Of a stretch of 19,013 nt of DNA, positions 1 through 5,068 are shown piece by piece. The notes beneath the pieces were generated by a model. That model searched no databases. It was not told the DNA's origin and was given only the letters and a program-made list of their open reading frames with translations. Each line of letters starts with the position of its first letter. The first letter of the stretch is position 1. A program made the position numbers and the translations under genes. Origin of the DNA: JBFEYJ01 sp041563315 (GTDB taxonomy: Bacteria > Pseudomonadota > Gammaproteobacteria > Thiohalomonadales > Thiohalomonadaceae); NCBI GenBank assembly GCA_041563315.1, contig JBFFNE010000057.1, forward strand, positions 1-19,013, in the 5' to 3' direction.

Positions 1-175
1 GGGATCCGGGTGGCAAAGCCGCAGAAAGAGGATAAGGCCGCTTCCTGAGCGTTAGCTACGGAATAGACGGAAAAACCACGGACATAGGCAGGATGGGCTT
101 TATGCCCAGGGTGACGACCGATATTGATGCAAGGGCAGGGCACCCATTCCCTGCCAGACTTTAATGTATGGAGGC
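1..175 (+). other. GGA-rich non-coding region upstream of nadA
   Basis: I see no convincing gene here. The stretch holds repeated GGA motifs: AGGA at 29-32, ACGGA at 58-62, 67-71 and 78-82, and CAGGA at 89-93. It also holds several short hairpins: 10-14 with 18-22 (AAA loop), 94-98 with 104-108 (TTTAT loop), and a 7-bp GC stem 134-140 with 149-155. Clustered ANGGA motifs among small stems, followed by a GC-rich stem, are the look of a CsrA/RsmA-binding RNA or of a structured leader. No family could be assigned, the 5' boundary may lie outside the window, and no strong U-tract follows the last stem. Confidence 0.35.
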
Positions 176-206
176 TTCTCCCCTCTCTCCTTGAGAGAGG
201 GGAGAG
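176..206. repeat. Strong palindrome, possible REP-like element
   Basis: A 12-bp perfect inverted repeat (178-189 with 193-204, loop 190-192) extends by one A-T pair (177/205) and a G-T wobble (176/206). The arms are pyrimidine-rich on the left (CTCCCCTCTCTC) and purine-rich on the right. No T-run follows on either strand, so an intrinsic terminator is unlikely. The form resembles the dispersed extragenic palindromes common in proteobacteria, or a structured part of the nadA leader. Confidence 0.55.
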
Positions 207-294
207 ACCTCATAGAGTCCATTGTCTTTGATGAAGAGGTGAGGGATCTCCTGCACAGGATTGAAGCAATAACCGAGAGGCCAGTAACCGAGAC

Positions 295-1392
295 ATGAGC
301 GACGTGAAACCGATCCAGGATTATGCCCAGCTGTCAGATGCCGAAGCCGAGACACGCATTGTAGCGGCCAAGGAAAAACTCGGCGAGCGCCTGGTCATCC
401 TCGGCCATCACTACCAGCGCGAAGAGGTATTCCGCCATGCGGATTTCTCCGGCGACTCGCTCAAGCTCTCGCGTGAAGCGGCCAACTCCAAGGCTGAGTA
501 CATTGTCTTTTGCGGCGTGCACTTCATGGCTGAGGTGGCCGACATCCTCTCCCGTGACGATCAGATCTCTATCCTGCCCGACATGGGTGCCGGCTGCTCC
601 ATGGCTGACATGGCCGACTTGGCCACTGTCGAACGCGCCTGGCGCGAACTCTCGGAAGTGTTGGACCCGGAGCAGAGCATCACCCCGGTCACCTACATTA
701 ACTCTGCAGCGGATTTGAAGGCCTTTTGCGGTCGTCATGGTGGTATTGTCTGCACCTCGACCAATGCCCGTAATGTCTTGGAGTGGTCTTTCAGCCAGCG
801 TGAAAAGGTGCTGTTTTTTCCCGACCAGCACCTCGGCCGCAATACCGGCTATACCATGGGGATCCCGCTGGAAGAGATGGTGGTGTGGGACTTTGAACAG
901 CCCATGGGTGGCCTCACACCGGAGCAGATCAGGAAGGCGAAGATGATCCTGTGGAAGGGATTCTGCTCGGTGCATCAGATGTTCAAGCCTGAACATATCG
1001 ATGCTTTTAAGGCCAAGTACCCCGAGGCCAAGATCATTTCCCACCCAGAGTCACCCTTTGAGGTGTGCCAGAAGTCCGATTATGTCGGGTCTACTGAATA
1101 CATTATTAAGACCATCCGCGATGCCGAGCCCGGCACTCGTTGGCTGGTGGCCACCGAGCTCAATCTGGTCAACCGCCTCGCTGAGCAGTTCAAACATGAA
1201 GACAAAAATGTCCACTTCATGTCACCCACCGTCTGCATGTGCTCCACCATGTTCCGCATCGATCCGCAACACCTCGCCTGGGTGCTGGAAAACCTGGTCG
1301 AAGGCCATGTGGTCAACCGGATCACGGTTGCACCGGAAGAGGCCGATCAAGCCAAACTGGCGCTGGAGCGGATGTTGGAAGTCTCGCCCTGA
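295..1392 (+). CDS. nadA: Quinolinate synthase NadA
   Basis: 365 residues, the usual size for a proteobacterial NadA. The enzyme condenses iminoaspartate with dihydroxyacetone phosphate to quinolinate in de novo NAD synthesis, using a [4Fe-4S] cluster in the cytosol. The sequence shows LGHHYQ (36-41), FSGDSLKLSREAA (51-63), PDMGAGCSMADM (95-106) and WKGFCSVH (220-227). It also has HPESPFEVCQKSDYVGSTEYI (250-270) and a C-terminal VCMCST (313-318). Cys101, Cys224 and one of Cys314/Cys316 fit the three cluster ligands of the family. The ATG at 295 is chosen because GAGAGG lies at 275-280, although its spacing is long (14 nt). No nadB or nadC is adjacent. The gene appears to be transcribed alone toward the convergent hemerythrin gene. 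Confidence 0.97.
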   Translation: MSDVKPIQDYAQLSDAEAETRIVAAKEKLGERLVILGHHYQREEVFRHADFSGDSLKLSREAANSKAEYIVFCGVHFMAEVADILSRDDQISILPDMGAGCSMADMADLATVERAWRELSEVLDPEQSITPVTYINSAADLKAFCGRHGGIVCTSTNARNVLEWSFSQREKVLFFPDQHLGRNTGYTMGIPLEEMVVWDFEQPMGGLTPEQIRKAKMILWKGFCSVHQMFKPEHIDAFKAKYPEAKIISHPESPFEVCQKSDYVGSTEYIIKTIRDAEPGTRWLVATELNLVNRLAEQFKHEDKNVHFMSPTVCMCSTMFRIDPQHLAWVLENLVEGHVVNRITVAPEEADQAKLALERMLEVSP

Positions 1393-1443
1393 ACGACTCG
1401 CTTGCGGCTATACTCTGCTCTTTCTGAGAGAGACGGGATCTGC

Positions 1444-1515
1444 ATGGCTCTGCTCATATCTGCCACGATTTTCGTAATTTTTTATTTGACGGGTTGTGCG
1501 CGTAATTCTGTGTGA
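1444..1515 (+). CDS. Possible tiny lipoprotein-like peptide (very tentative)
   Basis: A 23-codon reading frame encodes a hydrophobic stretch followed by a lipobox-like LTGC at residues 16-19 and a five-residue tail. It lies in the otherwise empty nadA-hemerythrin spacer. A weak GGGAT occurs about 8 nt before the ATG. Against it: no Lys/Arg near the N terminus, as a type II signal peptide normally has, and an unusually short mature part. It may be chance. Confidence 0.15.
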   Translation: MALLISATIFVIFYLTGCARNSV

Positions 1516-1569
1516 AGAATTTTGCCGTGCAAGCGTATTTGTTCTTTGGGGGGATTTAATAAGGGAGGG

Positions 1570-1601
1570 ATTAACGGGCGAAGAAGTATTCGCCCGATAA
1601 T
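1570..1601. terminator. Bidirectional terminator-like hairpin between nadA and hemerythrin gene
   Basis: An 8-bp perfect GC-rich stem CGGGCGAA/TTCGCCCG (1575-1582 with 1589-1596, loop 1583-1588) is extended past one A/A mismatch by ATTA/TAAT (1570-1573 with 1598-1601). It sits 5 bp past the hemerythrin stop codon on the minus strand and downstream of nadA on the plus strand, so it could end both convergent transcripts. Flanking A/T is present but there is no long U-run, so efficiency is uncertain. Confidence 0.6.
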
Positions 1602-1605
1602 TAAG

Positions 1606-2052
1606 TTAGCCGAAGACCTTCTTTACCAGCCCGGAAATCCAGGATTTTTTGCTTTCATTGTTGGTGACGACCGACACGATAGAGAGATAACCGCGATCTT
1701 CCTGTTCAATGTGGTTGCCCAGCCAGCTTTTTAGCAATTGAAGCAGTTCGCTGGTAATGTCTTCTTCCTGGGCAAATCGCTCCCGGTATTCTCCGATGCG
1801 ATTGACGAAAAGCTGATGGACCCGTTGATGTGCCTTCAGAAACGAGTAGCCGGCCTCCTCCATTAGTTGTTCTTCAAAACTGAAATGATTCAGCGTGTAG
1901 TCAACCAGTCCGCTAAGGACCCCTTCGACTTCATTGCGGTTGCTGCTTTGTTTGGCGTCGTAAAGGGCGTTGATGTAATCAGCGATTACGCGGTGTTGAT
2001 TATCAATTTCTGTGATTCCGGTGTTCAGACGGTCACTCCATTGAAAGTACAT
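1606..2052 (-). CDS. Bacteriohemerythrin (O2-binding diiron protein)
   Basis: 148 residues, a stand-alone hemerythrin domain. All diiron ligands of the bacteriohemerythrin family are visible with canonical spacing: His20, His56, Glu60 (HFSFEE), His75, His79 (HQRVH), His114 and Asp119 (HIEQED). Such proteins bind O2 reversibly and are thought to supply or buffer oxygen in microaerobic cells. The ATG at 2052 is chosen over an upstream in-frame ATG at 2157 because AAGGA stands about 8 nt before it and the fold begins right after (YFQWSDRLNTG). Residues 134-148 form a basic, amphipathic tail beyond the four-helix bundle, perhaps membrane-associated (inference). The gene lies downstream of, and on the same strand as, the Cyc2-like cytochrome, but 330 bp away, so separate transcription is likely. 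Confidence 0.95.
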   Translation of the reverse strand: MYFQWSDRLNTGITEIDNQHRVIADYINALYDAKQSSNRNEVEGVLSGLVDYTLNHFSFEEQLMEEAGYSFLKAHQRVHQLFVNRIGEYRERFAQEEDITSELLQLLKSWLGNHIEQEDRGYLSIVSVVTNNESKKSWISGLVKKVFG

Positions 2053-2382
2053 AATGTTCGTCCTTATTTGTTGATTCTTCATTGAGCCGCTAATTTCGTC
2101 GGTATTGCAAAACGAACTCAGGGCGGACAAATTACTGCCAAATTTCACATGAGTCAAGGGGAGCGGGAAACAAAGTAAACTGGCCTGTTGGTTGAGGAAA
2201 AAATGTTGTTTATTCGCAGATGGAACAACGAAATTTCCTTCAATTTAAGGCTGTCTTAAGGTTGGTCTGGTCACTGTTGGTGGATGGCAGAATGTGCCAT
2301 TGTTTTGAATGCCGGGTTGCCCGGTATTAGCTTTGTGCAAGGAGTAGCCCCCCGCCTGTTACAGACGGGGCGGCATCTTAGA
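2053..2382 (-). other. 330-bp spacer between cytochrome-porin and hemerythrin genes
   Basis: No gene is supported here. On the minus strand a TTGACT (-35-like, 2152-2157) is followed after 17 bp by TAATTT (weak -10, 2129-2134). This would give a leader of about 70 nt for the hemerythrin gene. Toward the cytochrome stop codon there are two hairpins: CCCCG-CCTG at 2350-2358 with 2362-2370 (one G-U wobble on the minus-strand RNA) and CCGGG/CCCGG at 2312-2316 with 2320-2324. Neither has a U-run. Confidence 0.4.
2129..2157 (-). promoter_or_regulatory. Possible sigma70 promoter of the hemerythrin gene
   Basis: Reading the minus strand, TTGACT (2157-2152, 5 of 6 consensus) is followed by a 17-bp spacer and TAATTT (2134-2129, 3 of 6). 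The -35 is good and the -10 poor. The predicted start near 2122 leaves a leader of about 70 nt that includes the AAGGA ribosome site. Confidence 0.35.
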
Positions 2383-3684
2383 TCAGAAGGCCCACAGTGC
2401 CTGCAGCATTGTTTCACTGAAGTCGGTTCCGGTATCGAGGTCGATAGCGGAACGCTCCAGCGAGAAGCGAATGTTATCCGCGTAGTTGTAGTTCACGCCC
2501 AGACTGGTGCTGTTGTGATCGGACATGAGGCTCCCCGGTCCTTTGACATAGTCATAGTTCAGGCGGCCGAGGCGGATTCCCCATGCAGAAGTGGCCATGA
2601 GCTGCGCCTCCAGAGAGGTCGCTGAGAGTTCCATATCCACCATGGTCATGGTGTCAGCTTCATTGCGGATCTGCATCTCATAGTTGCCAACACGGGTTAG
2701 CAGGACCTGGGTATTCATGCCGGCGATACTGCCCTGGAGCTGCAGGTCGAAGCCGCTGCTGGTGATTTCGTGATTATTCACGTTGCCGAACCAGGGGGCA
2801 GGTCCACCACCAGGAGCGGTTGCGCCAGGTGCATTGGGAATGTTCTCAAACAGCGCGGAGGTGGTACCAGTGGTGGTGCCGCTGACACCAAAGGCGCCAA
2901 TCGAAAGATTCCAGCCGGCAAAGGCAGGGGCATCGTAAGTGATGCGGAAGAGACTGCCGTTGTTGCCATCGGTATCCAGGCCACCGTTTGCATAGGTGGT
3001 GTTATAGCCCAGGGCGCGCAGACCGGCCGACACTTTCAGGCCATGGCCACCGTAGAAGGCGACAAGACCAGAGGTCGGTCCTTTGCCCAGTCCCGGTCCC
3101 ATCGCCTGCACCGCGTTAGTACGGGTGCTGTTGTCGAACATCGCCAGCTCTTTGTGTAGACCGGTGTTGTGGCTCTCCACACCGATGAAGGCACCATGGC
3201 CCTGGGTACCGAAGAGAGAGAGACCGACATGACCGGCACCGACCGGCTTGGAGAAGGTGCCCTGCAGATGGATCAGGCCGTCGCCATTCCACAGGGTGTT
3301 GGTGCCCATGTTCTCGCCAATCTTGCCGCCGACGATGATGGCGCTGCCGGCAGGAATGGAGAGCTGGCCGCGGGTGCCGGTCTGGTCGGTGCTTAGGTTG
3401 TTGGCCTTGACGCCGACACCGGCATTGATGGCGACGGGAACGGCGATACCGAGATCGCCACCGGTGATCATCGATTTGTTGCCGCTGGTCATGGTATAGC
3501 CGGAGAGCTTGAAGGAGCGGCCGAAGCTGTTGAGCATCGGGATGTGCTGGCTGTGGCAGCTCATGCAGTTCATCTCCATCTGGCGGGCGAAGGCTGGTGT
3601 GGCTTGCACCTCGGTTGCCAGTGCTGTGAGGCCGAGAATGGCCGCTAGCGGAGCAAGTAGAGCTTTTGTTGTTTTTAGATTCAT
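2383..3684 (-). CDS. cyc2: Cyc2-like fused monoheme cytochrome c / outer-membrane porin
   Basis: 433 residues. The order is a signal peptide (1-28, cleavage after VQA), a short N-terminal heme segment with one CMSCH motif (Cys40, Cys43, His44), then about 360 residues of Gly/Ser/Thr/Asn-rich alternating strands. It ends in Phe, as outer-membrane barrels do. PAFARQ before the heme and FGRSFKLSGYTM (54-65) after it are hallmarks of the Cyc2 family, in which a heme plug inside a porin takes electrons from extracellular Fe(II). Size matches Cyc2 (about 400-480). The ATG at 3684 is preferred over 3816 because GGAGGA lies 10 nt upstream and the signal peptide starts there. A perfect FNR-type box lies about 100 bp upstream. 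Substrate is inferred: related fused cytochrome-porins of unknown donor also exist, and no Cyc1 or cytochrome oxidase gene is in view. Confidence 0.85.
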   Translation of the reverse strand: MNLKTTKALLAPLAAILGLTALATEVQATPAFARQMEMNCMSCHSQHIPMLNSFGRSFKLSGYTMTSGNKSMITGGDLGIAVPVAINAGVGVKANNLSTDQTGTRGQLSIPAGSAIIVGGKIGENMGTNTLWNGDGLIHLQGTFSKPVGAGHVGLSLFGTQGHGAFIGVESHNTGLHKELAMFDNSTRTNAVQAMGPGLGKGPTSGLVAFYGGHGLKVSAGLRALGYNTTYANGGLDTDGNNGSLFRITYDAPAFAGWNLSIGAFGVSGTTTGTTSALFENIPNAPGATAPGGGPAPWFGNVNNHEITSSGFDLQLQGSIAGMNTQVLLTRVGNYEMQIRNEADTMTMVDMELSATSLEAQLMATSAWGIRLGRLNYDYVKGPGSLMSDHNSTSLGVNYNYADNIRFSLERSAIDLDTGTDFSETMLQALWAF

Positions 3685-3751
3685 CTGGAATCCATCCTCC
3701 ATTGTGGTTATCACATTATTTTTTTGACGGCGTTGCACCGCTGCCGGCAAC

Positions 3752-3792
3752 GTTATGTAACGAGGCCTTAATGACGCCTTGATGTAAATCAA
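3752..3792 (-). promoter_or_regulatory. FNR/Anr-type box and putative promoter of the cytochrome-porin gene
   Basis: TTGATGTAAATCAA at 3779-3792 is an exact match to the FNR/Anr consensus TTGAT-N4-ATCAA. On the minus strand a -10-like CATAAC/TACATA lies at 3752-3759. That puts the box about 30 bp upstream of the -10, close to the -41.5 arrangement of an activated class II promoter. The leader to the ATG at 3684 would be about 60 nt. The site could also act on the divergent gene at 3885, where an extended -10 (TG at 3824-3825, TATTTT at 3827-3832) is present but badly placed for class II activation. Confidence 0.7.
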
Positions 3793-3884
3793 GGACAGCA
3801 ACAGAGTAGTCAGCAAACCCGCCTGCTATTTTGCGTTCTAGCTGTCTACTCTTTGATGTGGTGGTGTTGATTTGGGGGGATGAG

Positions 3885-4280
3885 ATGGGCAGCGAGCTGG
3901 AGTTGTATGAGGCGCGGGTCAGTTATTTTCGCTTTGTTGGCGCGGTGGCGGAGATTCACTTTTCGTATGCCTGTATTTACAAAACTCAGGGATTGGGACG
4001 GCGGGATACGGGCCGAGGCTGGAGTCAGGAGGCGGTCCTGTTGTTGCAGCAAGCAGAGGCGGTGGAACCGTTACCACCATTGCCCAACATTGTCATGGAT
4101 GGGTATCTGGAGGTGGATGGGGTACGTCACGAACTCATTCCGCTGCCGTTTGAACGAAGTTCTTCGGCACAGTTGCACCTTGAATTCAGTGATGGGACAG
4201 CACTTGAGGTGCGCGGTGTAGGACCGATGATAAAGTTGCTGGGAGATAAGGTTTTTTTTAAAACCAACAGGGAGCTGTAA
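3885..4280 (+). CDS. Conserved hypothetical protein, 131 aa
   Basis: Function not recognised. The ATG at 3885 is chosen because GGGGGGA lies just upstream (3874-3880). The longer frame from 3831 adds 18 hydrophobic residues without a ribosome site. The protein is soluble-looking, with no signal peptide or membrane segment. An N-terminal stretch (ELELYEARVSYFRF) is followed by GRGWSQEA (about 50-57), a Pro-rich PLPPLPN (about 70-76), and a run of short beta-like segments ending in a Thr/Asn/Arg tail. The ordered alternation and good codon use suggest a real gene. It is divergent from the cytochrome-porin gene and shares the intergenic region with the FNR box, so co-regulation is possible. Confidence 0.7.
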   Translation: MGSELELYEARVSYFRFVGAVAEIHFSYACIYKTQGLGRRDTGRGWSQEAVLLLQQAEAVEPLPPLPNIVMDGYLEVDGVRHELIPLPFERSSSAQLHLEFSDGTALEVRGVGPMIKLLGDKVFFKTNREL

Positions 4281-4290
4281 GTCATATGGC

Positions 4291-4348
4291 GCGGCATCTT
4301 GCAGCGATGTACCTGGTGTGTTCCCCTGTCTCGGTAAGATGCCGCCCC
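4291..4348. repeat. Inverted repeat; copy of a short dispersed repeat
   Basis: GCGGCATCTT (4291-4300) is repeated inverted as AAGATGCCGC (4336-4345) with a 35-nt loop, just past the stop of the 131-aa gene. The right arm extended, TAAGATGCCGCCCC (4335-4348), recurs exactly in inverted orientation at 2367-2380, right after the stop of the cytochrome-porin gene. No U-run follows. Confidence 0.5.
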
Positions 4349-4372
4349 TGCAGAGATGAGGTAAGCTACGGC

Positions 4373-4378
4373 TATAAT
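4373..4378 (+). promoter_or_regulatory. Perfect -10 box (TATAAT) before the hydrolase gene
   Basis: TATAAT lies 17 bp before the ATG at 4396, so the transcript would start about 10 nt before the start codon. No good -35 hexamer is found 16-18 bp upstream (4350-4355 reads GCAGAG). No Shine-Dalgarno sequence lies between the -10 and the ATG, so the mRNA may be leaderless or nearly so. Confidence 0.45.
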
Positions 4379-4395
4379 TAACGACGAATAATTTT

Positions 4396-5049
4396 ATGAC
4401 TTCCGACTCAATACTTAAGCCTTCCGCTTCTGTCGTGCTTGTTCATGGGCTTTGGATGAAGGGCCCAGAGATGATGTTGTTGCGTCGCCGGCTGCTTAAG
4501 GCCGGTTTTCGCGTTTATCAGTTCAGCTATCGCAGTGTGGCTTGTGATTTGAACCATAATGCACGGCAGCTTAATCACTTTCTGGAGCGGGTGGAGGGAG
4601 AGCGCGTTCACTATGTCGCTCACAGTCTGGGGGGGCTGGTGGTTCGGCGCATGTTGCATGATTTTCCAGAGCAGCGACCGGGCCGTATCGTTACCCTCGG
4701 GACTCCCCACACCGGCAGTTATGTGGCCGATCGCCTGGGCCGTAACGGCTTATTTCGGCGCATGCTCGGACGGAGTCTTCCTGCGCTGTCCGGCGAGCTG
4801 TCCCCCTGGGAGGGGCAACGGGAGCTGGGGTCGATTGCCGGCTACCTTCCGGTGGGAGTTGGCATGCTAATGCACGACTTGCCAAAACCGAACGACGGGA
4901 CCGTGGCGGTGAATGAGACATTCCTGGAGGGGGGTGATCATGCACTGGTGAAGGCCAGTCATATGGGCTTGCTGTTCTCTCGCCGTACGGCAGAACAGGT
5001 TATCGCTTTTTTGTGTGAAGGGCGCTTCAGGAAAAACGAACAACAATAA
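4396..5049 (+). CDS. Alpha/beta-hydrolase, lipase-like (PGAP1/triacylglycerol lipase type)
   Basis: 217 residues. The N terminus has VVLVHGLW (13-20, oxyanion-hole region), the nucleophile elbow AHSLGG (75-80, Ser77) and LGTPHTGS (101-108). A PNDGTV acid site (Asp167) and a C-terminal SHMGLL (His189) complete a Ser-Asp-His triad. The TPHTGS segment after the elbow is typical of lipase-type esterases acting on acyl esters. No signal peptide is evident, so the protein is probably cytosolic. Substrate cannot be told from sequence. It lies 19 bp upstream of the large outer-membrane protease-like gene and is probably co-transcribed with it. The start at 4396 has no ribosome site; no better upstream in-frame start was found. 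Confidence 0.88.
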   Translation: MTSDSILKPSASVVLVHGLWMKGPEMMLLRRRLLKAGFRVYQFSYRSVACDLNHNARQLNHFLERVEGERVHYVAHSLGGLVVRRMLHDFPEQRPGRIVTLGTPHTGSYVADRLGRNGLFRRMLGRSLPALSGELSPWEGQRELGSIAGYLPVGVGMLMHDLPKPNDGTVAVNETFLEGGDHALVKASHMGLLFSRRTAEQVIAFLCEGRFRKNEQQ

Positions 5050-5068
5050 GGAAAGGCAGGGGATACTG

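Noticed and set aside
1..120. c-di-GMP-I (GEMM) or other known riboswitch before nadA
   Set aside because: GGCAAAGCC resembles part of the GEMM core, but the second receptor half, the GGGACGCAAAGCC context and the tetraloop arrangement are missing.
334..1044. Long open frame (236 codons) on the minus strand opposite nadA
   Set aside because: It lies wholly antisense to a clear nadA, has no ribosome site or recognisable family, and its composition is that of a shadow frame.
2284..2625. 113-codon plus-strand frame overlapping the end of the cytochrome-porin gene
   Set aside because: Most of it is antisense to the barrel-coding region, with no ribosome site and no motif.
3697..3711. CRP-like site (TGTGATAACCACA, minus strand) between the FNR box and the cytochrome-porin ATG
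   Set aside because: The half-sites are spaced too closely for the TGTGA-N6-TCACA consensus.
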